Below are positions 37,671 to 46,497 of a stretch of DNA of 64,000 nucleotides, one piece after another. Numbering within the stretch: position 1 is the first letter of the stretch; each line of letters opens with the position of its first letter. Under the pieces are notes generated by a model. That model did not search any database, was not told the origin of the DNA, and saw nothing but the letters and a program-made list of their open reading frames with translations. The position numbers were made by a program, and so were the translations under genes. Source of the stretch: Shewanella benthica (GTDB taxonomy: Bacteria; Pseudomonadota; Gammaproteobacteria; Enterobacterales; Shewanellaceae); assembly GCA_023284085.1 (NCBI GenBank), contig JAKVHY010000001.1, positions 124,001 through 188,000 of the forward strand, in the 5' to 3' direction.

Positions 37671-39434
37671 AAGATATCTCCTTAATAGGTAAACTTATCG
37701 TGATGGCAAGGCCTTTCAGCGCTTTACCCGATGAGTCTTTCGGTTTATTAGACGCGCTAATGAGCCCCCTATGCTCTTCAATGATACGCTTACACACCAC
37801 CATTCCTAGGCCAAGGCCATTTTCTTTCGTTGTTTCAAAGGGAAAGAAAAGTCGTTCTAATGCTGAATCAGATAGGCCAATACCATTATCCTGGATAATA
37901 ATTAATGCCTGCTCATTTTTAACTGAAAGTGTAATAGACAGCTGAGGAGATGAAACCGTTTCCATGGCATCCAGAGAATTCCTGAGTAAGTTAACGAATA
38001 CCTGTTGGAGTAGACTCGTATCGGCTTCTATCTTTATCTGCTGTAATGTGAGTATCGGGCTTATCTTCATCCGATTAAAGTCGGGTTGCATCAAGTTAAG
38101 CACGTCTTGAATTAATATATGCAGCTCGCAGGATTCAAATCGACTCGTTTGCTGACAAAACTGTCGAAATCGTTTGATGGTATTTTGTGCGCGATCGACT
38201 TGTTGTATTGTTTTACTTAGTGCCGTTTTTAGCTCAGTTTGCTCTTCATCTAAGCGATAGATACAGCCTTGAGCTAAGTACCTTATTCCTGCTAATGGCT
38301 GGTTTAGCTCATGCGCTATGCCTGATGCCATCTCGCCAGTAAGGAGTACTCGCTGGGCCTTATAAAACTGCCTCTGCTGTTCAAACAGCGCTTTTTGAGT
38401 GGATTTGTGTTGCTCCATCTCATCGGATAGCGCCGCGTCCTAAGCACCACCAGTCGTTTCACTCTTAAGTGATGGAGATAACCTAGCAGCAGGATAAAAC
38501 AGATGGCGAATGTCCAGGGCACAGCATCCTTAGCCAATCTGTCCCAATTAGTGACAAATGGCCATTGATTGAGGCTCTTGAGTAGATGAAAAACATGGCT
38601 GTCTTTGACTGGCGTAGACCAATATTGATAACGGCCTAGCTTGGCTTCCATATCTTCAGCCTTGATAGACAACATCGAAGTGACTATGTTTGTCGCTAAC
38701 TTATGATCGGTATGGCCGAGTTTTGATAATGCGTAAGAGGGGTAGAGTCGACTCGACGACTGACATTGAAAATCTTTGTGGGGGGAGGTGAGAACGACTT
38801 TCAGGACCCCGGGATCTATCTTTTTTTCTTTTACTGCCGACTCGAGTACGCAGGTTGGTAAAATCGCGATATCTGCTTTTCCTTCTGCTATATAATCGAG
38901 TAACTTCCCTTGAGGAAAGCCGACGAAGGTTAATTTGCCTACATCCTTAAATAGATTGAGTTCATGGGTTGCGAGTTCACCTGCCATGATCTGAAAGCCA
39001 CCAAACGCCTTAGGATCCGATGAGATCAGCGAAAGATTTTTTAGATCTGAAAAGTGTGTTATCTGTAAAGATGTTCTAGCAATGAGAGCCGAGCCGACGG
39101 CATACTCGGGTCGAGCATGTTGATCTGGGACTAGCGTAAGCAGATGGCTAACGCCAAAATCCTTTTTAAATTCTACTGTTGTAAGCGCGTTTCCAATAAT
39201 AAAGTCTAGCTTGTCATTAGCAACAAACTCACTAAGCTGTTTTGGTGTCAAAGGTAATAAGTTAAATTGAATGCCTGTGTCGCGAGTCACTCGGTCAAAA
39301 GTGGGTTGCCATCGTTGACTCACCACCTCTGGCGATGCAAATGACAGCGCACCGACACGTATAGGTTCATCTGAAAATGCATTAAATGAGATGCAAAGGC
39401 TGAGAAGGAGAGAGGCTCTGACTAAAATAGACAT
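37663..39434 (-). pseudogene. TtrS-like sensor histidine kinase split by a frameshift
   Basis: The 5' part (39434 down to about 38440) encodes a signal peptide, a PhnD-like periplasmic binding domain (DEPIRVGALSFASPEVVSQ) and one membrane helix ending LHHLRVKRLVVLR. The frame is then lost. The other frame resumes immediately with DAALSDEMEQHKST and a kinase core: GEMASGIAHELNQPLAGIRYL (phospho-His), DNGIGLSD and GLGLGMVVCKRIIEEH. Restoring one G near 38439-38440 joins them into a normal TtrS-type kinase. It may be a real mutation or a sequencing error. Sensing of tetrathionate is not implied; the ligand is unknown. Confidence 0.8.
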
Positions 39435-39551
39435 AATCTTGCTTGGTACGGCCTAAACGACAGCTTGAGTGGTAAGTCAATTATACTGACTATTTTAGTT
39501 TATTATCTGTTAAATGAGTGGAGAGATAGATCTGCTTCACAGAAATAATGA

Positions 39552-39570
39552 AATGACGGAAAACCGAAGT
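39552..39570 (-). promoter_or_regulatory. 19-bp site upstream of the sensor operon (copy 1)
   Basis: AATGACGGAAAACCGAAGT occurs here and, as its exact complement, at 41074-41092. It lies 117 bp before the sensor-kinase start. Read in the direction of each downstream gene, both copies have the same orientation. A binding site for the local FixJ-type regulator is the simplest reading. Confidence 0.6.
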
Positions 39571-39604
39571 ATTATGAATTAAAATCATAATTTATAATAC
39601 TTCG
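39565..39604. promoter_or_regulatory. Inverted repeat next to the 19-bp site
   Basis: CGAAGTATTA (39565-39574) and TAATACTTCG (39595-39604) are perfect 10-bp arms, 20 bp apart. The left arm overlaps the end of the 19-bp site, so the CCGAAGT half-site may be repeated inverted here. It lies between the apbE stop and the sensor gene; a terminator role for apbE is possible but the stem is A/T-rich. Confidence 0.45.
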
Positions 39605-39638
39605 TTATTTATAACGCTTGCATTATGATGAGATACTG

Positions 39639-40817
39639 TTATTTATCTCCCTCGGAGACTTCATGGAAGTTGTTACTGTAAGCTTTATTCCCGCTCGAAT
39701 CTAAATACCACACGGCCTTTATATATTCGTTGTCATTTGCAAAGATCAATGCTTCATTAATAGGCATGAGGAATAACGTTGTTGATATTACATCTGCAAA
39801 TATGTGTTGTGAGTCTAGTACCGTGGAAACTGAAATCCCTTCTTCTTTAGGGAATAATGTTTTAGGATCTATGATGTGGTGATAATCTTTGCCATCAAAG
39901 GTAAAGTACTGTAGATAATTTCCACTTGACACAATAGTAAGGTCTTCGCCTTTAACTATTTCATGATATAAGCCAGCTTGTGAGTGACATTTATCAAGCT
40001 GATAGTCATATTTTTTACATTCTGGGTCTTCGATAGCGGTGACAAACTCACGTCCCTCAGGGTGTCTGCCAAAGTGTCGAATATTACCACCAGCATTTAT
40101 CATAAACGAGGTCATGCCATCTGATTTTAGTTGGTCATGAACCTTTTCTGCCATCCATCCTTTAGCGATTCCGCCTAGATCGATGCTCATGCCAGGTTTC
40201 ATTGAAATGGTATTATTTTCAACATCTAAAGTGATATCTGAAATGTGAGTGTAACGTGACGCTGCGGCTAACTCGGTCGCAGTGGGTAACTTGCAAATCC
40301 CCCTTATATTGCAATCATTTCTGTATGTTCTCCATATATCGATGACAGGAGATAATGCAATATTAAAGTAGCCATTACTCAAGCTGTTCCACTCAATGCT
40401 AGAGGCTAGAATAGCGGTTAATTCTGGCGCGATATGCTGAGTGGTATTCGGCGCATTATTGATAGATTTTATGTTAGTTACGTGGGGGTAAGTACTATAA
40501 TTCGATGCTAAATAATGATATTTCTGTATCACATTCATAGCCTTGCAGAGTGACTCTTTACCATGATTGGTCTCTTCATCATACAGATCAATCGTGATTG
40601 AAGTGCCAAAGTATTTTAGAGTATGTAAACTTATCACTCCCTTGTTTACACTGATAATGCCATTGCCTTCACATCGATAGGGCTCAAACAGTGCTGCTTT
40701 ATTAGCGCTGTTTGCTAATGCCTCTGAAGGCATCGTGGTTGCAAACGCTGAACTAGACATCAAAAATACAGTTACTGTTAAAAGAGAAACGGTCATAGCT
40801 TGATAGAATGTTTTCAT
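39639..40817 (-). CDS. apbE: ApbE-family FAD:protein FMN transferase
   Basis: This encodes 392 residues with a signal peptide (cleavage near SSSAFA). ApbE enzymes act in the periplasm, attaching FMN through a phosphodiester to Ser/Thr in FMN-binding domains. Family motifs are present: FGTSITIDLYD, DLGGIAKGWMAEKV, MINAGGNIRHFG and YHHIIDPKTLFP. It is divergent from the FMN-binding lipoprotein gene, its likely substrate. An extra loop with cysteines (C-N-I-R-G-I-C, and a later PECKKYD...DKCHS) could form disulphides. The 204-bp gap to the sensor operon carries the 19-bp site. Confidence 0.93.
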   Translation of the reverse strand: MKTFYQAMTVSLLTVTVFLMSSSAFATTMPSEALANSANKAALFEPYRCEGNGIISVNKGVISLHTLKYFGTSITIDLYDEETNHGKESLCKAMNVIQKYHYLASNYSTYPHVTNIKSINNAPNTTQHIAPELTAILASSIEWNSLSNGYFNIALSPVIDIWRTYRNDCNIRGICKLPTATELAAASRYTHISDITLDVENNTISMKPGMSIDLGGIAKGWMAEKVHDQLKSDGMTSFMINAGGNIRHFGRHPEGREFVTAIEDPECKKYDYQLDKCHSQAGLYHEIVKGEDLTIVSSGNYLQYFTFDGKDYHHIIDPKTLFPKEEGISVSTVLDSQHIFADVISTTLFLMPINEALIFANDNEYIKAVWYLDSSGNKAYSNNFHEVSEGDK

Positions 40818-41155
40818 AATACTTCCATTAGATTTTACACGGGGAACTTACACTGTCATTACACCCGAGATTAAATTTATGGTGACAGTATTTATTACTT
40901 TGCTTCTTATATTGTGTTTTTATTTCCCCATGTCAAATCAAGGTGCGTTAAATAATGCTTCACGCCTTAATTTTATTTGTACTTATTAAATGAGTATCAC
41001 GTAAAGCCATTGCGTAATAATAAACATCTGATTATTGTTAACTAGATCAAATATTCAAAATTACCAAGCTAAAACTTCGGTTTTCCGTCATTGTGGCAAT
41101 TTCTGGTTTAGTTATTCTTAACCACAAGTTGAGAAAACAATTAAGGCTGGACCGA
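40818..41155. promoter_or_regulatory. Divergent promoter region, apbE and FMN-lipoprotein
   Basis: This 338-bp A/T-rich gap has no gene. It carries the second copy of the 19-bp site. Downstream is a plausible promoter TTGTGG (41091-41096), 16-bp spacer, TATTCT (41113-41118), which places the site just upstream of and overlapping the -35. A GATCAA half-site near 41045 resembles half of an FNR/EtrA box only. Confidence 0.5.
41074..41092 (+). promoter_or_regulatory. 19-bp site upstream of the FMN-lipoprotein gene (copy 2)
   Basis: ACTTCGGTTTTCCGTCATT is the exact complement of the site at 39552-39570 and ends 63 bp before the chosen start at 41156. Overlap with a candidate -35 element fits an activator site. 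Confidence 0.6.
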
Positions 41156-42493
41156 ATGATAAGATTAAAACTGATAAAAAAAAGTCTAATTTGCGCGGGT
41201 GTGACTTTGGCTATTGTGGGGTGTGCAACCACTGCACCCCTTGGCAAGTACGTGAACGGGACACATGAAGTCAGTGCTAAGGGGAAGAAAAGCCTAATCA
41301 CCCTCAATGTCGAAGTCAATGAAGGCAAAATTACGGCTATCACAACCAAATCTCATAATGAAACTGAATCACTGTTTCTTAATGCTGAACGCCTGCTAAC
41401 CAAGATCATCGCTAATAACGGTCATGAAAATATCGATGCCGTATCAGGCGCAACATTCTCGTCTAACGGCATTCTAAAGGCGATAAATAGCCTACCAAGA
41501 ACTGACGGCACTCAAGCTGAGTACGTTTCTGTTGGCTCGAAAGATGATTCTAATAGAGACGATTTCAAACTTAAATGGTCTATTCAACCTCAGCTAGGCA
41601 TGGTAATCGGCGATTATTACTATCAAGAGGCTAGATTCCGCCAAGGACACATGGGTAGCATGTTAGTGGTTGTCGACAGCGCCAATCCTAAAGACGTTAT
41701 CCTGGCCGAGTTTAACGAGAGTGGTCGTCCCAACTACTACACCCGCTTGTATCAGGATGTGCCTAAGCGTATGTCTGAATACAACTTTTCTATGGGGAAG
41801 AAGAAAGGAACCGCCTGGGTTCAATCGGCACTCACCATGGAAAAATTGATGGTGGAGCAGGATAAATTAACCTTCGAATTGAACCCTGACTATGACCCTA
41901 AGCTGCGCAATAAACTCAAGCAGGTTAACCGTTTGAAATATGCCGACATCGATGTCGTAGCTGGCGCCTCTAACAGCATTCAGCAGTCGATGATCCCGCT
42001 GACGGCGAAGATTTACGACCAAATCAATGGCGACGGCACCCAAGAGAAATTCTATCAGAATGCCGAGAAATTACTCGATAGCAAGGGCAAGTGGACCGGG
42101 ATCACCGCGGTACTACGACTGGTGGTCGACACTAAGACCAAGGTCATCACCACAGCCTATTATGATGAAATTTTTGCCGATGAGAAAAACCAGATCACTG
42201 ATGCATCCTTGAAAAAATTCTATCGTCAGTCTAAATACGCCTCCATCCACTATGTCGAGCCGGCGCGTATCGGTTTCAACGTCATGTTTGACGCGCTAAA
42301 TGTGCACCTGCAGGCGGGGGGCTCACTGTTTGATATCAATGATCTTCCTGCAACGGGCGATAGTGGCAGTTACGCCGCGACCGGGTTTACCAAGCGTTCA
42401 GATTCCTGGGACTTGTACCTCAACCAAGCAGAAATTTTATACAAGCAGATGCGCCTCGACCAGGTGGTCCTCGAACATAAGCACGCTTTTTAG
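41156..42493 (+). CDS. FMN-binding (flavinylated) lipoprotein
   Basis: This encodes about 445 residues. The signal peptide ends in the lipobox IVGC (Cys23), followed by Ala, so it probably goes to the outer membrane. The first FMN-bind domain holds DAVSGATFSS at residues 94-103; Thr100 is the expected flavinylation site. A second domain has a weaker motif DVVAGASNS near residues 266-274, and a third region may be degenerate. The frame is open 21 codons earlier, but the ATG at 41156 begins the signal peptide. It should carry electrons in the periplasm and is divergent from apbE and upstream of a porin. Confidence 0.88.
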   Translation: MIRLKLIKKSLICAGVTLAIVGCATTAPLGKYVNGTHEVSAKGKKSLITLNVEVNEGKITAITTKSHNETESLFLNAERLLTKIIANNGHENIDAVSGATFSSNGILKAINSLPRTDGTQAEYVSVGSKDDSNRDDFKLKWSIQPQLGMVIGDYYYQEARFRQGHMGSMLVVVDSANPKDVILAEFNESGRPNYYTRLYQDVPKRMSEYNFSMGKKKGTAWVQSALTMEKLMVEQDKLTFELNPDYDPKLRNKLKQVNRLKYADIDVVAGASNSIQQSMIPLTAKIYDQINGDGTQEKFYQNAEKLLDSKGKWTGITAVLRLVVDTKTKVITTAYYDEIFADEKNQITDASLKKFYRQSKYASIHYVEPARIGFNVMFDALNVHLQAGGSLFDINDLPATGDSGSYAATGFTKRSDSWDLYLNQAEILYKQMRLDQVVLEHKHAF

Positions 42494-42500
42494 CACGGCA

Positions 42501-42534
42501 AGCACAGGGCCGCGCGGCCCGGCCCTGTGCTTTC
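42501..42534 (+). terminator. G/C-rich hairpin between FMN-lipoprotein and porin genes
   Basis: AGCACAGGGCC (42501-42511) and GGCCCTGTGCT (42521-42531) form an 11-bp stem, followed only by TTTC. It lies 8 bp after the lipoprotein stop. It may be a terminator, a partial terminator tuning porin expression, or an mRNA-stabilising hairpin. Confidence 0.6.
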
Positions 42535-42581
42535 GAGACCCGTAGCATCTAAATAAATAATAAAACTAAACAATTAAATAA

Positions 42582-43643
42582 ATGAACGAGATGATAAAAA
42601 TGATGATGAAACAATTTAAACTGACTCTTGTTGCGGCAAGCTTACTCGTGTCACCACAACTGCTGGCGGGGGATCATAACTTCTATGGTCGTATCGATTA
42701 CTCGGTCACCAATTCTGACAGCGGCAGCGCGACCCATACAGGTAAGAGCGGCACCATATTAGAAAACAACTTCACTCGTATCGGTATCAAGGGCAAGGAA
42801 ACCTTAACTCAGGACTGGTCAATATTTTATAAAATGGAGTTTGGTGTCAACGGTGCCTCACAAGATAAGGGCTCGAAACCCTTCTCGGCCCGCCCCACCT
42901 TTATTGGCCTGAAGAGCGAGACCCTTGGAGCCCTGGCCGTGGGACGCATCGATCCGGTATTTAAGATGGTCAAGGGATTTGCCGATGCATTCGATAACTA
43001 CAGCCTCAAGCACGATCGCTTGATGCCGGGTGATAAACGTCACGGCGACTCCTTCGAATACAAGAGCCCAAAATGGAACAAGTTGCAGTTAGGTGTCAGC
43101 TACCTGATGGAAGACAGCTACTACGGCGATTCAGATACTCGTAAGGAAAACGGCAACTACCAGGTAGCGGTGACCTATAGCGATAAGTTCTTCAGAAGCG
43201 GCAACATCTATTTAGGCGCCGCCTATTCAGATGGAATCGAGGATATCAAGGCTGCGCGCTTGGTCGGCCATGTGAAATTCGATCGGCTTAAATTTGGGAC
43301 CATAGTCCAGCATACCGAGTTGTTAAACCCGAATAAGGCCAATTTTGAAGCCCGTGAAGGTGAAGGCTTCATCTTGAGCGCCACCTATCAGCTCGATAAA
43401 TTGATCCTCAAGGCGCAATACGGACAGGATAACTCGGGCACAGGTAAGATAGCTGGCCGTATCTATGATGCCATGGGTGAGACCGCGCTCGAGGTACCGG
43501 AAATATCACAGTGGGCGGTGGGAGCCGAATATCACTTCTCAAAATCGGCTCGAATTCACACCGAAATTGGCCAGTTTGACGTAAAGCAATATGATGATTT
43601 CGACGACACTATCATCAGCTTAGGTATGCGCTACGACTTCTAA
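42582..43643 (+). CDS. Gram-negative porin
   Basis: This encodes about 353 residues: a signal peptide ending LLAGDHNFYG, alternating beta-strand pattern throughout, GALAVGRIDPVFK (typical porin eyelet region), and a terminal Phe (SLGMRYDF) recognised by the BAM machinery. It belongs to the general trimeric porin superfamily. The start could also be the ATG at 42591 or 42600, giving a shorter signal peptide. Being just downstream of the flavoprotein suggests that it admits the substrate of the redox system; this is inferred. Confidence 0.9.
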   Translation: MNEMIKMMMKQFKLTLVAASLLVSPQLLAGDHNFYGRIDYSVTNSDSGSATHTGKSGTILENNFTRIGIKGKETLTQDWSIFYKMEFGVNGASQDKGSKPFSARPTFIGLKSETLGALAVGRIDPVFKMVKGFADAFDNYSLKHDRLMPGDKRHGDSFEYKSPKWNKLQLGVSYLMEDSYYGDSDTRKENGNYQVAVTYSDKFFRSGNIYLGAAYSDGIEDIKAARLVGHVKFDRLKFGTIVQHTELLNPNKANFEAREGEGFILSATYQLDKLILKAQYGQDNSGTGKIAGRIYDAMGETALEVPEISQWAVGAEYHFSKSARIHTEIGQFDVKQYDDFDDTIISLGMRYDF

Positions 43644-43736
43644 CTGACGCTATATCTGACCCTGCTAGGCTGATCCCTGGCAGAGCCGCACAAGGAAGTG
43701 CGATCATTAAAAATCATCCAGACCTCCTTTCTGCCC

Positions 43737-44010
43737 TCTGACCGCATGGGTCAGTGATATTTCCGATATCATTCAGACATTCCCCCATATCCCTATGGGT
43801 CAGGGTGGAAATGTCGATTTGTGGCGACTATAGGGATTTAGGAGGTACGAGTCCATGGATGGACAAAGGTAGAATAATGCAGGAGCAATTATCGAGAGTG
43901 AAGCAGGGCGATAATCATGCAATGATGGCTTTTGAGCGAGAGACATGGAAGTCGAACTGGCCTTTTAACAAGGAGGTTATTGCCAGAACCGAGAGCAATT
44001 ATCGACCCGG
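43737..44010. repeat. ~273-bp dispersed element, copy 1
   Basis: This is nearly identical to 53910-54182 and, with an internal deletion, to 48015-48121. It starts with TCTGACC, has an inner inverted repeat TGATAT/ATATCA, and contains AGGAGGTACGAGTCCATGG followed by short open frames that differ between copies. It ends at ATCGACCCGG, where a double-palindrome unit begins. No transposase and no clear terminal inverted repeats are visible. Confidence 0.7.
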
Positions 44011-44085
44011 ACTTGCTCGTTCCGGGATCCAGCTTTGTCTTTGAGTTCTTAAACAGTGGATTCCGGCCTAAAAGCATGCCGGAAA
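44006..44085. repeat. REP/BIME-like unit 1
   Basis: This unit contains palindrome A (CCGGACTTGCTCGTTCCGG type), a spacer starting TCCAGCTTT, and palindrome B (GGATTCCGGCC...GCCGGAAAG). It is fused to the end of the ~273-bp element. Confidence 0.75.
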
Positions 44086-44180
44086 GACAGAAAGGGAAGC
44101 ACGCCGGAATGACGCTAGTTGAAGGGCCGGAATAATGGTAAGCGTATAGTTAGCAAACTGTGCTTGTTTCTTTTGTTGTC

Positions 44181-44262
44181 TTCCCGGACTGGTTCCGGGA
44201 TCCAGCTTTTATCTTTGAGTACTAAACAGTGGATTCCGGCCTAAAATCATGCCGGAATGACG
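44181..44262. repeat. REP/BIME-like unit 2
   Basis: Palindrome A is TTCCCGGACTGGTTCCGGGA; then comes the TCCAGCTTT spacer and palindrome B ending GCCGGAATGACG. Confidence 0.75.
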
Positions 44263-44351
44263 CTAGGTAAGAGTGCCGGAAAGACGGTTTAAAAGGCGAA
44301 GCCGTCATCTCAGCTTCACCAAGCGCAGCGTCCGTCTTGGCTCCTGTATGG

Positions 44352-44434
44352 TCATCCCGGGCTCGTTCCGGGATCCAGCTTTGTCTTTAAGTGCTAAACA
44401 ATGGGTTCCGGCCAACAAACATGCCGGAAAGACA
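44352..44434. repeat. REP/BIME-like unit 3
   Basis: Palindrome A is ATCCCGGGCTCGTTCCGGGA. Palindrome B reads GGTTCCGGCCAACAAACA then GCCGGAAAG. Confidence 0.75.
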
Positions 44435-44574
44435 GAAAGGGAAGGTCGTCTTTTTGCAGTCCGACCGTCTCAACCTTTTACTCACACCTCGAAACTCGTG
44501 ACGACTCTTACTTGTCAGGCCCTGTCCGTCATCTTAGCTTCACCAAGCGAAGCGTCCTTCTTAGCCTTGCTCGA

Positions 44575-44605
44575 AACTAGGAACTCGCAACTAGGAACTC
44601 GCAAC
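44575..44605. repeat. 14-bp tandem repeat, two copies
   Basis: AACTAGGAACTCGC occurs twice in tandem (44575-44588 and 44589-44602), just past the end of the PepSY reductase gene. It resembles the complement of the 15-bp minisatellite unit. Confidence 0.6.
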
Positions 44606-44619
44606 TTCTTCGACTTCAT

Positions 44620-46497
44620 TTAAGTAAAATCATCGAAAGCTATCTGACTATCATCTACTTGCCTGGATTTCAGCAGGTCTATGGTCGAGCTCATCATGGC
44701 GGATGGACCACACAGATAAAACTCGGCCTTATCTAATGATGATTCAAATTCAGTGCTCAGATCCTCTGCCAGATGATCCTGTACATATCCTTTCGCCCCA
44801 TCCCAGCTATTCCCCTCGGTCGATGTGACCCGTGACAACACGGGAATATATTTGAAGTTAGGGAAAGTGGCCGCAAGTTGCCTGAACGCGTCTCTGTAAA
44901 TAAGATCCGCCTGAGTACGGGCCCCGAAATAGAAATGTATCGGCCGTGAGCTGTTGAATTTTATCAGCTGCTCCTCTATCAAGGCTTTCAGCGGCGCCAT
45001 ACCAGAGCCAGCACCGATGAGCACCATAGGCGAAGTTGAGTCGGCTTTATCAGATTCTATAGCGAAGAACTCCTCAAATGGACCCACAGCTTCTATGGTT
45101 TTCCCTGGCGCTAGATTACAGATGTAGCTCGAGCCGATACCGGGTTTGACCTTTTGGTTTGGCGACGTCTGAATCTTTACGGTAAACACCAACTCATCGG
45201 TCTGACCATCACCATTAGCCAAGGAGTAGTTACGACTGCAGGCTAAGTGCTCGTAGTCCATGTGTAATACTTCTTGCCAATGGTGCAGTAAGTCTGCGGG
45301 TAAATCGACGGGAATAGAGCTAGCTTGAGCCGCCGGGATGAAGAAGCGCATAAAGGCGCCAGCCTTAAATTCAAGGCGTTTACCGCTGACAGATTTAAAG
45401 CGCAGCTCCTTGATATAAGGGCTGATAAACTCACTGCTTATCAAGCGCAATTCATGGCTCGCCGCCATAGTCACATCGACTAAGGTCAACTGTTTAAGTT
45501 CGTCGCTGTTATGCTGACAAGCTAAACGATAACCCGCCTGCAACTCTTGCTCGGTCAACTGACTCTTATCCGCCGAAGTCATTTTAACCTTAGACTCCAC
45601 TTTTATCTTACATCGGCCACATGTTCCGCCACCGCCACACGTCGAGGGGAGGGCGATATCATGATTGATCAGGCTATCGAGTAGATTTTCATGGCTGGAC
45701 ATGGCCAGCTTGCCCAAGCTTTTCGAGTGTTTGTCGTAAATTTTTATTTTCTTGGTTTTAGCGAAACGGCCGCCAAACAGAGATGCCAAGGTATATTGGC
45801 CATTGAAGCCTAACTCTATGGTCCAGATTATACCGGTAAAGGCGAAAAACAGAGTGAATACGGCAAAAACGATAATTTGAACATTGTTAAAACTACCTTC
45901 TTCGGCGTAATCCATGAAATGCAGCATAAAGGCGATATCGACGATACGTTTGTCATCGTTGGTGTGCGCCGCGAGCCTGCCAGAGCCAGCATCTAGATAG
46001 ACACGAGTGTTTATCTCGTCGTCAAAATCGATACGCCAGAGAATATTTTTCTCTTTTAGCCTGTCATCAAATGGTGGCCCTTGTTTAACGGCGCTGACTA
46101 TTTTTCCAGGCCCCTTGTATGACGCGAACGCCAGAGATTTTGCCATAGTCTCATCGACAAATGCTTGTTTACCCGTTAATGCATCTACCAAGGTGTAGTC
46201 ATTGTTAAAGTATGAATAGAGTGCTTTATCATGGGTGAGCAGATAGTAAGGTTTTGCCAGTAATGATATTTGCGTCAGTGAGACCGAGCCTTTAAAAGTG
46301 TGTAATACCAGTTTTGGCTCCACAACTTGTGTCAAATCAGCACTGGGTTCGGTGACGCGGACGCGATATTGATTGCCCGAGGCTCCTAGTGGGTCCATGA
46401 GATTAAAATACAAGCCAGTACCGAGCCAAATAAGCAGCTGCAAACCAACCAGAAGCGATAACCATTTATGAATCTTCTTAATCAATAGCATTAGCAT
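44620..46497 (-). CDS. PepSY membrane protein fused to NqrF-like ferredoxin/FAD/NAD reductase
   Basis: This encodes 625 residues. Residues 1-230 are a PepSY-TM unit: helix 1 (~11-34), a periplasmic PepSY loop, and helix 2 (~205-228). Residues ~250-340 form a 2Fe-2S ferredoxin domain with Cys287, Cys293, Cys296 and Cys327 (STCGGGGTCGRC...LACQHN). The rest is an FAD/NAD(P)H reductase as in NqrF: RNYSLAN, GAGSGMAPLKAL, YLCGPSAMM and the ending IAFDDF. It probably passes electrons from cytoplasmic NAD(P)H into or across the membrane. Its start overlaps the stop of the upstream PepSY gene (TAATG), with GGAGG before it. Confidence 0.88.
   Translation of the reverse strand: MLMLLIKKIHKWLSLLVGLQLLIWLGTGLYFNLMDPLGASGNQYRVRVTEPSADLTQVVEPKLVLHTFKGSVSLTQISLLAKPYYLLTHDKALYSYFNNDYTLVDALTGKQAFVDETMAKSLAFASYKGPGKIVSAVKQGPPFDDRLKEKNILWRIDFDDEINTRVYLDAGSGRLAAHTNDDKRIVDIAFMLHFMDYAEEGSFNNVQIIVFAVFTLFFAFTGIIWTIELGFNGQYTLASLFGGRFAKTKKIKIYDKHSKSLGKLAMSSHENLLDSLINHDIALPSTCGGGGTCGRCKIKVESKVKMTSADKSQLTEQELQAGYRLACQHNSDELKQLTLVDVTMAASHELRLISSEFISPYIKELRFKSVSGKRLEFKAGAFMRFFIPAAQASSIPVDLPADLLHHWQEVLHMDYEHLACSRNYSLANGDGQTDELVFTVKIQTSPNQKVKPGIGSSYICNLAPGKTIEAVGPFEEFFAIESDKADSTSPMVLIGAGSGMAPLKALIEEQLIKFNSSRPIHFYFGARTQADLIYRDAFRQLAATFPNFKYIPVLSRVTSTEGNSWDGAKGYVQDHLAEDLSTEFESSLDKAEFYLCGPSAMMSSTIDLLKSRQVDDSQIAFDDFT

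Larger units (their letters stand above)
43644..44619. other. Repeat-filled intergenic region
   Basis: This 976-bp space between porin and the PepSY reductase holds no real gene. From left to right it has a near-full ~273-bp element, three double-palindrome units, and several short GCTTCACCAAGCG(A/C)AGCG-type inverted words. A two-copy 14-bp tandem repeat lies at 44575-44605. Open frames here are by-products of the repeats. Confidence 0.7.

Noticed and set aside
41037..41050. Possible FNR/EtrA box upstream of the flavoprotein gene
   Set aside because: Only the right half (ATCAA) matches; the left half TTAAC is too far from TTGAT to claim anaerobic control.
43754..44135. Two open frames inside the ~273-bp element, one starting near an AGGAGG
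   Set aside because: The second genomic copy has a one-base indel that shifts the frame and the third copy lacks the region, so the conserved feature is the DNA, not a peptide.
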